DNA of 27,791 bases from Kiritimatiellia bacterium. GTDB lineage: Bacteria > Verrucomicrobiota > Kiritimatiellia > RFP12 > UBA1067. Both the position numbers and the translations under genes were made by a program. Below, piece after piece: positions 1-6,384 of this stretch (its first letter is position 1; each line of letters starts with the position of its first letter). The notes below the pieces were generated by a model that had not been told where the DNA came from, did no database searches, and worked only from the letters and a program-made list of their open reading frames with translations. The stretch lies in contig JAEDMC010000007.1 of assembly GCA_016303225.1 (NCBI GenBank), positions 1-27,791 on the forward strand, given 5' to 3'.

Positions 1-162
1 TTTGTGTGACGCGCGAAGCGCCCGGGCGGTTCGGACGGAAAGTCTCGACCGGTTTTGGACCCGCCCGAAAATATTTTCGCCCAATGTTTTCGGGGGTCTC
101 GTGAAAATCCCGGATAAATTATCCCTGAAGATTCGGGATAAGCGTGCAGTGGCCGGAGGGGG
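1..162. promoter_or_regulatory. Gene-free stretch upstream of rplU with two perfect palindromes
   Basis: I see no credible gene in the first 162 bases. The stretch contains the perfect palindrome CGAAAATATTTTCG (66-79), the perfect palindrome GGATAA-A-TTATCC (112-124), and a 6-bp inverted repeat TATCCC/GGGATA (120-125 with 135-140) that competes with the second palindrome. All lie upstream of the rplU promoter, so they are either DNA-level operator sites or the end of an unseen upstream gene's transcript. None is followed by a T-run, which argues against a simple terminator. Their function is unknown. Confidence 0.4.
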
Positions 163-192
163 TTGACGCGGCGAGGCGGTTTTTAGTATACT
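163..192 (+). promoter_or_regulatory. Sigma70-type promoter for rplU-rpmA
   Basis: TTGACG (163-168), an 18-bp spacer, then TATACT (187-192). It is the best -35/-10 match upstream of the ribosomal protein genes and predicts a start near 199 and a leader of about 60 nt. Unlike most other promoters in this window it lacks the TG of an extended -10. Confidence 0.75.
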
Positions 193-203
193 ACACAAAT
201 CCA

Positions 204-234
204 GCATTTCGTGGAGCGTTTCCACAAGGAATGC
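204..234 (+). promoter_or_regulatory. Two-part hairpin in the rplU leader
   Basis: Within the predicted mRNA leader, GCATT (204-208) pairs with AATGC (230-234) and GTGGA (211-215) pairs with TCCAC (221-225). They are separated by a small internal loop and capped by a 5-nt loop. L21 leader elements that control rplU operons are known in other bacteria, so autoregulation by L21 is possible. I cannot match this structure to a known family by eye. Confidence 0.4.
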
Positions 235-259
235 GGATGGAAAGGTAAAGTTAGTAAAA

Positions 260-574
260 ATGGAAGCATACGCTGTTCTCGAAACCGGCGGCAAGCAGAC
301 GCTTGTGAAGGTCGGTCAGAAGATCGAGATTGAAAAGATCGCGGTCGAGGCGGGCAAGGACGCTGAGCTCACGACGGTTCTCGCCGTGTCCGATGGCACC
401 ACGCTCAAGGTCGGTACTCCCTATGTCGAAGGCGCGAAGGTCGTCCTTACGGTCGACGGCGTCATCAAGGGCAAGAAGGTTCTCAATTTCAAGGCGAAGC
501 GCCGTAAAGGCGAGCGCCGTCTCGTCGGTCACCGTCAGCAGCTGACCGTCGCCACCGTCAAGGCAATCGCGTAA
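260..574 (+). CDS. rplU: 50S ribosomal protein L21
   Basis: The 104-residue product is the large-subunit protein L21, which binds 23S rRNA. Visible signs are the N-terminal AVLETGGKQ block, typical of the L21 start, and the basic C-terminal KAKRRKGERRLVGHRQQLT segment that matches the rRNA-binding end of the family. Length is normal. The ATG at 260 follows a 60-nt leader; the Shine-Dalgarno-like AAAGG lies rather far upstream, so the leader hairpin may matter for initiation. rpmA follows after 13 nt, the usual rplU-rpmA pairing. The third common member, obgE, is absent from this position. Confidence 0.97.
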   Translation: MEAYAVLETGGKQTLVKVGQKIEIEKIAVEAGKDAELTTVLAVSDGTTLKVGTPYVEGAKVVLTVDGVIKGKKVLNFKAKRRKGERRLVGHRQQLTVATVKAIA

Positions 575-587
575 GGAGGAATGAAAA

Positions 588-830
588 ATGGCTACTTCCG
601 CATCTGCTCGTAACGGTCGCGATTCCAATCCGCAGTACCTCGGCGTCAAGGCCTACGACGGCCAGTTCCTGACGACCGGCTCGATCATCGTCCGCCAGCG
701 CGGCACGAAGATCCACCCCGGCAAGAACGTCGGCCAGGGCCGCGACTTCACGCTGTTCGCTCTCAAGGACGGCAAGGTGAAGTTCATCAAGGACGGCAAG
801 GTCGTCACCATCGTCGAAGAGGCGAAGTAA
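588..830 (+). CDS. rpmA: 50S ribosomal protein L27 with atypical N-terminus
   Basis: The 80-residue product is L27, whose N-terminal tail reaches the peptidyl-transferase centre in other bacteria. Family signatures are RNGRDSNPQ near the start, the central IIVRQRGTK-HPG-NVG-GRD block, TLFAL and DGKVKF. The start at 588 has a strong TAAGGAGG site 8-12 nt upstream. The tail before RNGRDS is only MATSASA, without the two lysines and glycines of the usual MAHKKAGGST-like tail and three residues shorter. The other upstream ATG (583) is in another frame and stops after ten codons, so this is not a start error. A terminator follows at 857-885. Confidence 0.97.
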   Translation: MATSASARNGRDSNPQYLGVKAYDGQFLTTGSIIVRQRGTKIHPGKNVGQGRDFTLFALKDGKVKFIKDGKVVTIVEEAK

Positions 831-846
831 ACTCGTCTGGTCGAGT

Positions 847-1137
847 TTGCGACATGAAGCGTCCGGGTTGTCCCCGGGCGCTTTTGTGTTTGGTATCGCG
901 CATTCAATCCCCGAGAGTTCGTTCAGGGAGAACAAGTCGTTCATGGAGGACATCGTCGGCTGGGCGAAGCAGACAGACCGCCTCTATCTCTGGGACTATG
1001 TCACGCAGTTCACGCACTACCCACACGAGATCACACCAGTGGACTGGACGGCCTATATGGACTTCGCTGCGCGGCACGGACTTGGGCTTCCAATCGTCCA
1101 AATCAAGTTCGTTGCAAACAGACGTCCGCGAATTTGA
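847..1137 (+). pseudogene. Remnant of a DUF4838-like glycan-active protein gene
   Basis: An open frame of 96 codons starting at TTG runs through the terminator and has no ribosome binding site. It is unlikely to be an intact gene. Its middle part (about 928-1101) encodes GWAKQTDRLYLWDYVTQF followed by THYP, which closely resembles the WDY-TNF-HY motif of DUF4838 proteins, large glycoside-hydrolase-like exported proteins common in Planctomycetes, Verrucomicrobia and Lentisphaerae. A full DUF4838 protein is several hundred residues, so only a small internal piece survives. The resemblance is from memory of the motif. Confidence 0.5.
857..885 (+). terminator. Rho-independent terminator of rplU-rpmA
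   Basis: AGCGTCCGGG (858-867) pairs with CCCGGGCGCT (873-882), a 10-bp stem with one G.U pair and a 5-nt TTGTC loop. It is followed by a short T-run, and A857 can extend the stem with T883. It sits 27 nt after the rpmA stop. Confidence 0.85.
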
Positions 1138-1143
1138 TATAAT
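1135..1143 (+). promoter_or_regulatory. Extended -10 promoter for comEB-tpiA
   Basis: TGA-TATAAT (1135-1143). The nearest -35-like hexamer, TTGCAA (1112-1117), has a 20-bp spacer, which is too long to count on, so recognition would rest on the extended -10. The predicted transcription start (about 1150) is only a few bases before the ATG at 1154. Confidence 0.6.
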
Positions 1144-1153
1144 ATCATTTCAA

Positions 1154-1630
1154 ATGACGAGAAAGGGCAAAGATCCGCGTCCGGGTTGGGACGAATACTT
1201 CATGGCGCTGGCTAACGTCGTCGCGACGCGTTCGAACTGTTCGCGCCGCCATGTCGGCGCGGTGATCGTGAAGAACCGCCACATTCTCTCGACCGGCTAC
1301 AACGGCACGCCCTACAACGTGAGGAACTGCTTCGAGGGCGGTTGTCCGCGGTGTTCGGGCAAGACGAAGAGCGGCGAGCATCTTGACGAGTGCCTCTGCG
1401 TGCACGCCGAGCAGAACGCGATCTGCCAGGCCGCGCTGCACGGGCATGCCATTGACGGGGGGACGGCGTACGTCACCATTTCGCCGTGCCTTACGTGCGC
1501 GAAGCTGCTGATCAACGCCGGCATCAAGGAAGTCGTCTACTCGGGCGAGTATGCGTTTCTCGACACGGTCAAGGATGTTTTCAAACAAGCGGGCGTAAAG
1601 CACCGGAAATTCAAAGGAGAAAAGAAATGA
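1154..1630 (+). CDS. comEB: Deoxycytidylate (dCMP) deaminase family protein
   Basis: The 158-residue zinc enzyme of the cytidine/dCMP deaminase fold converts dCMP to dUMP for thymidylate synthesis. Visible active-site parts are H84-A-E86 in CVHAEQNAI (zinc ligand and proton shuttle) and P-C112-LTC115 (remaining zinc ligands); NGTPYNVRNC and further cysteines (C64, C67) match the family. Length is usual. The frame is open upstream to 854, but the ATG at 1154 gives the family N-terminus and lies just after a TATAAT box. There is no Shine-Dalgarno site. The stop overlaps the tpiA start (ATGA), so the two are translationally coupled. A riboflavin-type deaminase is unlikely given the length and motif spacing. 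Confidence 0.92.
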   Translation: MTRKGKDPRPGWDEYFMALANVVATRSNCSRRHVGAVIVKNRHILSTGYNGTPYNVRNCFEGGCPRCSGKTKSGEHLDECLCVHAEQNAICQAALHGHAIDGGTAYVTISPCLTCAKLLINAGIKEVVYSGEYAFLDTVKDVFKQAGVKHRKFKGEKK

Positions 1631-2397
1631 GCAGGAAGAAAATCATCGCGGGCAACTGGAAGATGAACGTGAAGCCGTCGGAGACCGCGGCTCTCGTGAA
1701 GGCGATCGCCGAGGCGACGGCGGCCTATGCGGACAAGGTCGAGATCGTGTGCTGCACGCCGGCGATCGACGTCCTCGAGGCCGTTGCCGCGGCGAAGGGC
1801 ACCACGATTGGCGTCGGCACCGAGAACTGCCACTGGGAGGACCACGGCGCGTTCACCGGCGAGATCTCCACGGGCATGATCGTCGACACGGGCGCGACCT
1901 ACGTCATCACCGGTCACAGCGAGCGCCGTCAGTATTTCGGCGAGACGGACGAGACCGTCAACAAGCGCACGACGGCTGCGATCAAGGCGGGCCTCACCTG
2001 CATGATGTGCGTTGGCGAGACGCTCGACGAGCGTGAGGCTGACCTCGTCAACGAAGTCATCGGCCGACAGCTTAAGGTTGGTCTCAAGGGCCTGACGGCG
2101 AATGATGCCGCCAAGCTCGTCATCGCGTACGAGCCCGTGTGGGCCATCGGCACCGGCAAGACCGCGACGCCCGCGCAGGCGCAGCAGGTCCATGCGTTCA
2201 TCCGCGAGACCCTCGCCAAGCTCTTCGGCGAGGCGACGGCCGAGACGATCCGCATCCAGTACGGCGGGTCCATGAAGCCGGGCAACGCCGCAGAGCTTCT
2301 CGCGCAGAAGGACATCGACGGTGGCCTCATCGGCGGCGCGGCGCTCAAGGCGGCTGACTTCGCGGGGATCATCAGCGCGGCTGCCAATGCGAAGTAA
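1627..2397 (+). CDS. tpiA: Triose-phosphate isomerase
   Basis: The 256-residue cytoplasmic glycolytic enzyme interconverts dihydroxyacetone phosphate and glyceraldehyde-3-phosphate. All catalytic landmarks are present: N10 and K12 in AGNWKMN, H97 in the GHSERRQYFGE block, E169 in AYEPVWAIGTG, and the phosphate-binding GGS and GLIGGAAL near the C-terminus. Length matches the family. The ATG at 1627 overlaps the comEB stop by four bases and has AAAGGAG upstream. The open frame extends upstream only because it crosses the comEB gene. Confidence 0.98.
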   Translation: MSRKKIIAGNWKMNVKPSETAALVKAIAEATAAYADKVEIVCCTPAIDVLEAVAAAKGTTIGVGTENCHWEDHGAFTGEISTGMIVDTGATYVITGHSERRQYFGETDETVNKRTTAAIKAGLTCMMCVGETLDEREADLVNEVIGRQLKVGLKGLTANDAAKLVIAYEPVWAIGTGKTATPAQAQQVHAFIRETLAKLFGEATAETIRIQYGGSMKPGNAAELLAQKDIDGGLIGGAALKAADFAGIISAAANAK

Positions 2398-2435
2398 AAA
2401 GTAAAAGTGAAAAAGTGAGAAGTTTAAGGAGCGAG
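2394..2435 (+). repeat. Purine-rich low-complexity intergenic filler
   Basis: The gap after tpiA consists of repeated GTAAAA/GTGAAAAA/GTGAGAAG-like words on the + strand, ending in a Shine-Dalgarno site (AAGGAG 2426-2431) for the next gene. Similar filler occurs at 6313-6384 and in frame inside other genes. Confidence 0.6.
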
Positions 2436-3053
2436 ATGACTTTCCTTGAAGTTAGAAGAATGGGAAATTCCGCACTTTTTCCTTTTTCCTTTTTCCTTTT
2501 TGCTTTCTGTCTCGTTGGCTGCTTCAACGAGCCGGAGCCGGCGTATAAGTCGGTTCCGGCTGAGAACCGTGTCTACTTGAGCGACAAGGGGCTGAAGGCC
2601 GTGCCGGCGGTCAATCCGAAGGCCGACTATCTCAACCTCGACCGCAACGAGCTCACGAACGTGAGCGCAGTCGCGTCCCTGGCGGAGCTCAAGTGGCTCA
2701 GGCTGAACGACAACAAGCTTGCGGCGCTGCCGGACTTGAAGGCGCTCGTCAACCTGCGGCGCATCTATCTGAAGGGAAACCGCTTCACGGCCGTTCCCGA
2801 GACGCTGAAGGATTTGCCGGCGCTGACGGACGTTGACCTGTCGGTCAATCCGATCAAGGAGGTGCCGGCGTGGCTCGCGGAGAAGAAGGGGCTCAAGAAC
2901 CTCTCCTTCTCCCGCACGATGGTGACGAAACTGCCCGAGAACCTAGACGCCTGGAAGTCGCTCCAGTCACTGCAGCTCGGAGACCTCTCGATCTCGCCCG
3001 AGGAGATGGCGCGGGTCCGCAAGGCCTTGCCGAATGTCGCAATCGTCTTCTAA
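2436..3053 (+). CDS. Leucine-rich-repeat lipoprotein
   Basis: The product is about 205 residues and probably membrane-anchored and periplasmic or surface exposed. A hydrophobic signal of mostly Phe/Leu leads to the lipobox LVGC with the acylated cysteine at residue 29. After a short linker come about six leucine-rich repeats of 22-24 residues (for example LKWLRLNDNKLAALP and LRRIYLKGNRFTAVP), so it likely binds a protein partner. I chose ATG 2436 because AAGGAG lies four bases upstream; ATG 2460 is an alternative giving a shorter signal. The signal peptide is encoded by a TTTTTCC tandem repeat (2476-2501). The gene end overlaps the next start by 20 bases. The specific role is unknown. Confidence 0.85.
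   Translation: MTFLEVRRMGNSALFPFSFFLFAFCLVGCFNEPEPAYKSVPAENRVYLSDKGLKAVPAVNPKADYLNLDRNELTNVSAVASLAELKWLRLNDNKLAALPDLKALVNLRRIYLKGNRFTAVPETLKDLPALTDVDLSVNPIKEVPAWLAEKKGLKNLSFSRTMVTKLPENLDAWKSLQSLQLGDLSISPEEMARVRKALPNVAIVF
2476..2501 (+). repeat. Heptamer tandem repeat TTTTTCC in a signal peptide
   Basis: Three full copies of TTTTTCC plus a TTTTT remainder encode part of the hydrophobic signal region of the LRR lipoprotein. The unit is seven bases, not a multiple of three, so gain or loss of one unit would shift the frame. It is the complement of the purine filler seen between genes. Confidence 0.8.
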
Positions 3054-4458
3054 GGCCAATCTCGAAGAGCTCGCCCGAGGTCACCTCGGGCGACTTCTTT
3101 TGAAGTACTCGTGGCCGGCGCTGGTCGCGATGTCGTTGAACGCGCTCTACGCCGTCGTCGACCGGTTTTACATCGGACAGGGCTGCGGCGAGGCGGAGAT
3201 GGCGGGGCTGACGCTGACCTTCCCGGTGATGATGCTCTTCGGCGCGTTCGGCGTCTTCGTCGGCGCGGGGCACGCCTCCGTCCTCTCCATCAAGCTCGGT
3301 GAAAACGATTTCGTCGCGTGCGAAAAGCTCCTTGGCGAGCTGATTGCCATCAAGCTTCTTTTCTTTTTCATCCTGCCGCCGCTCGTTTACTTTAACGTTG
3401 ACACCGTCCTCAACTGGTGCGGGGGCGCGAAGGTCTCGCCGGAGGCGTTTGCCGCCGCGCGCGGCTATCTCAAGATCGTCGTCTTCTCGCAGATCTTCTC
3501 CCATCTCGCGTTTGGGCTTTCCGCGTTGACGCGTGCGGAAGGGGGCGCGGTCAAGTCGATGATGTCCCTTGTCGTCGGCTTCGGCACGAACCTCATACTC
3601 GACCCGATTTTCATCTTCGGATTCGGGATGGGCATCGACGGGGCGGCCTGGGCGACGGTGATCGCCATGGCGGCGAGCTTCGGGTGGGCGCTCCGGTACT
3701 ATCTGAAGCGGCGGACGGTCGTGCTGTTGCGTTGGTGGCGGATCGGCTTCTACCGCGATCTCGTCTGGCGCACCTCCGCGATTGGTTTCGCGCCGTTCCT
3801 GCAGAACCTCCTCGGCGCACTCATCAACGTCTCGCTCGCCGCGGCGTTTGCGAAGTGGGCGGCGGACGAGGCGAGCGCGACGACGCAGATCGCGTCCCTC
3901 GGTGTCTTCCAGAGCGTGATGATTCTCACCCTCATGCCGGTCATGGGCGCGCAGCAGGGCCTGCAGCCGATTTTCGGCTACAACTGGGGTGCGCGCAATT
4001 TCCGCCGCGTGAAGGAGACGCTGAAGCTCGGCTTCTGGGTGACGACGGCCCTGTGCGTGCTCGCCTGCGCGGTGCAGGTCGTCCCGCCGTTCCCGCGCTG
4101 GCTTGCGGGCTGGTTCGTCGCCTCGGACAATCCGACGCTTCTCGGCATTGCCGCGCACGACCTCACGGTTTCGAACTGCATGATCTGGTGCATCGCCATC
4201 AATGTCGTCGCGACGACTTACTTCCAGTCCATCGGACATCCTCTGACGGCGGTCGTCCTCTCGACGCTCCGGCAGGGCGTCATCCTGATTCCGTGCATTT
4301 GGATCCTCCCGCATTTCATGGCGGACCACACACTCGCCATCTGGCTGGCGCTGCCGATTTCGGACATCCTCTGCCAGCTCGCGACAATCCCGCCGTTCCT
4401 GATTCACACGCGATTCCTCTCCCGGGTCCGTTCCCGCGACAACTTGGGCGAGCTTTGA
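3034..4458 (+). CDS. MATE-family multidrug/sodium antiporter
   Basis: The 474-residue inner-membrane protein has about 12 hydrophobic segments, the length and pattern of the MATE (multidrug and toxic compound extrusion) family. The N-terminal half has KYSWPALVAMSLNALYAVVDRFYIG, which matches the family start P-A-x-x-M-x-x-x-x-x-Y-x-x-V-D-x-x-F-I-G as in MepA-like members (given here as spaced key residues). Later QGLQPIFGYNWGAR matches the conserved second-half motif Q-P-x-x-G-x-N-x-G-A. The ATG at 3034 overlaps the lipoprotein gene by 20 bases, so both are probably read from one transcript. The substrate cannot be told from sequence. Confidence 0.92.
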   Translation: MSQSSSKANLEELARGHLGRLLLKYSWPALVAMSLNALYAVVDRFYIGQGCGEAEMAGLTLTFPVMMLFGAFGVFVGAGHASVLSIKLGENDFVACEKLLGELIAIKLLFFFILPPLVYFNVDTVLNWCGGAKVSPEAFAAARGYLKIVVFSQIFSHLAFGLSALTRAEGGAVKSMMSLVVGFGTNLILDPIFIFGFGMGIDGAAWATVIAMAASFGWALRYYLKRRTVVLLRWWRIGFYRDLVWRTSAIGFAPFLQNLLGALINVSLAAAFAKWAADEASATTQIASLGVFQSVMILTLMPVMGAQQGLQPIFGYNWGARNFRRVKETLKLGFWVTTALCVLACAVQVVPPFPRWLAGWFVASDNPTLLGIAAHDLTVSNCMIWCIAINVVATTYFQSIGHPLTAVVLSTLRQGVILIPCIWILPHFMADHTLAIWLALPISDILCQLATIPPFLIHTRFLSRVRSRDNLGEL

Positions 4459-4480
4459 ACCCCCGCGCCCTGCGCGCATT

Positions 4481-4489
4481 TGGTATAAT
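4481..4489 (+). promoter_or_regulatory. Extended -10 promoter before the DUF4091 gene
   Basis: TGG-TATAAT (4481-4489), 30 bases before the ATG at 4519. There is no acceptable -35 at 16-18 bp; TTGAAC at 4455-4460 is 23 bp away. A good TAAGGAG site follows at about 4505-4511. Confidence 0.6.
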
Positions 4490-4518
4490 AACCATAATTT
4501 TCACCTAAGGAGAATGAC

Positions 4519-6315
4519 ATGAAGCACCTGATTTTCGGCCTGGCGGCGGCGCTTTCGCTCGCGGCGACGGCCGATACGGCGTATCCGGTGGACCCGGCGG
4601 TCCGTGCTGAGAACCTGAAGAAGGTCGAGGCCTTCCGCGAGAAGGCGTATTGGAAGGACGCGCCGTTCGCGGTCGCGGCGGTGGAGGCGACGAGCGGCAT
4701 CAAGCGCACGCCCGCACTCTTCCCTGAGGACGGCGACTTCACCGGCCCGGTGCGCGCGCTGATGGCGAAGGACGAGTACGAGGGCGCCTCGTTCGTCCTC
4801 TTCGGCTTCAAGGATGTCGACCAGGTGATGGTTAACGTGCAGGTGCCGGGGCTGGAGGCGGACGTCAAGGTCGTCAAGGTGTGGTACCAGCAGGGTTCGG
4901 CCTGGGGGAGCTTCTTCTCCGATCCGATCCGCCGCATCGAGACGCCGGAGCTGATGCTCCACGACGACGATCTCATCCACGTTGACTACGCGAACAAGGA
5001 GAACTTCGTCCGCTGCGACTACTCGAAGGACAAGACGGCGTATCGCTGGGTCTCGTTCGGCGGTCAGGCGGTCGACCACTCCTATGAGGGCGGCATCAAG
5101 AACGAATGGATTCACGATGCGCCGACGCTGAAGCCGTTCAAGGTCCGCAAGGACGAGTTCAAGCAGTTGATCGTGACATTCCACGCCGCGGCGAACGCGC
5201 AGCCCGGGCTCCGCAAGGGGACGATTGCGCTGTCGGTCGCCGGCAAGAAGGTCTGCGACGTGCCGTGCGAGGTGAAGGTGCTGCCGTTTGCGCTGCCGTT
5301 GCCGGCGGTGTTCCGCGACACGAACCGTCCGTTCATGGCAACGCCCTACGGCGGCATCCGCAGCTACGGCCCGAAGGACGAGGCGGTCGCCCGCAACATG
5401 GTGCGCCACAACGTCCGTCACTGCCTGCTGCCAGGCATCAACGCGACCAACGCGAAGCAGGCCTTTGAATTCTGCAAGCGCACGGGCCTCGACACGGAGT
5501 ACCTCTTTACGGCGCTCCCCGGCTGTGGGCTTACGACCAGCTATCCGGCGCAGGAGACGGACAAGAACTACAGCACGTACCTGACGCGCCGCGACGAGGT
5601 CTCGAATGCAATGGCGGCGATCCGCGAGGTGTTCGGTCCGAACGCGAAGGCCTATTCCTACGGCATTGACGAGGGCAGCGCCTGGACGGTGCGCGCCGAG
5701 CGCTCGACCTGGAAGGACGTGATCCACGCGAACGGCGGCCGTACGGTTGTCGCGACGGCGTGGCATCCGTTCATCCTCTTCAACCTCGACTACGCGAACG
5801 TGCCGCGTCATCCGCGTCACGCAAAGAAGGCGAACGCCGACGCGTTCCACGCCGGCAATCCGGACGGTCTGATCGGCTGGTACGCCGATCCGCACTCGGG
5901 TCCGGAGAACCCCGACTACACGCGCCGCATCTATGGCTGGCAGACCTGGCGCAACAACTACGACTGCTCCTGCCAGTACATCATGTACCGCGACAACTGG
6001 AACGACTTCTGGGTGCCGGCGGAGGCGTTCCTCCGCGGGCTCATGCTCGTCTATCCGCAGGACGGCGACCTCCTCGACACGATCGAGTGGGAAGGCGTGC
6101 GCGAGGCGATGGACGACGTCCGCTACGGCACGCTTCTGAAGCGTCTCGCCGAGAAGGCGTGCCTCTCCAAGAACGTCGACACGGTCTACGCGGGCCGCGC
6201 GGCGCTCACCTGGGTCGCCCAGGTCGACTGCGAGCATTCGGCGCTCGACTATCTGAGATGTGAAATGGTGCGGCGCATTCTCGACCTGCAGGATCGTCTC
6301 GCGAAGGAGAAGTGA
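4519..6315 (+). CDS. Exported DUF4091-type glycoside-hydrolase-like protein
   Basis: The 598-residue protein has an N-terminal signal peptide (MKHLIFGLAAALSLAATAD), so it acts outside the cytoplasm. The N-terminal part is a beta-rich region; the central and C-terminal parts have the look of a TIM-barrel glycan enzyme. Near residues 379-386 is YSYGIDEG, with acidic residues placed like a catalytic pair. From residue 524, WEGVREAMDDVRYGTLL matches the characteristic C-terminal helix of DUF4091 (W-E-x-x-R-E-x-x-x-D-x-x-Y). The substrate is unknown. The start is fixed by TAAGGAG and a promoter 30 bp upstream. It is followed by another exported protein, suggesting a shared polysaccharide-related function. 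Confidence 0.8.
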   Translation: MKHLIFGLAAALSLAATADTAYPVDPAVRAENLKKVEAFREKAYWKDAPFAVAAVEATSGIKRTPALFPEDGDFTGPVRALMAKDEYEGASFVLFGFKDVDQVMVNVQVPGLEADVKVVKVWYQQGSAWGSFFSDPIRRIETPELMLHDDDLIHVDYANKENFVRCDYSKDKTAYRWVSFGGQAVDHSYEGGIKNEWIHDAPTLKPFKVRKDEFKQLIVTFHAAANAQPGLRKGTIALSVAGKKVCDVPCEVKVLPFALPLPAVFRDTNRPFMATPYGGIRSYGPKDEAVARNMVRHNVRHCLLPGINATNAKQAFEFCKRTGLDTEYLFTALPGCGLTTSYPAQETDKNYSTYLTRRDEVSNAMAAIREVFGPNAKAYSYGIDEGSAWTVRAERSTWKDVIHANGGRTVVATAWHPFILFNLDYANVPRHPRHAKKANADAFHAGNPDGLIGWYADPHSGPENPDYTRRIYGWQTWRNNYDCSCQYIMYRDNWNDFWVPAEAFLRGLMLVYPQDGDLLDTIEWEGVREAMDDVRYGTLLKRLAEKACLSKNVDTVYAGRAALTWVAQVDCEHSALDYLRCEMVRRILDLQDRLAKEK

Positions 6316-6384
6316 GAAACGTGGGAATATGGAAGCATGAGAATGTGAAAATGTGGAAATGAGAAAATGAGAAAGTGTGAGAAC
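6313..6384 (+). repeat. GTGAGAA/ATGTGAAA low-complexity intergenic filler
   Basis: About 70 bases between two exported-protein genes consist of slipped variants of ATGTGAAA, ATGAGAAA and GTGAGAA. There is no clear promoter or terminator in it, and only weak ribosome-binding potential. It resembles the filler at 2394-2435. Confidence 0.6.

Noticed and set aside
854..1153. Upstream extension of the dCMP deaminase frame
   Set aside because: The extra 100 residues are Arg/Ser-rich, have no family match, and would cross a terminator and a promoter.
2893..4479. Minus-strand open frame of 528 codons opposite the MATE gene
   Set aside because: Arg/Asp/Glu-rich shadow without motifs; the + strand encodes a clear membrane transporter.
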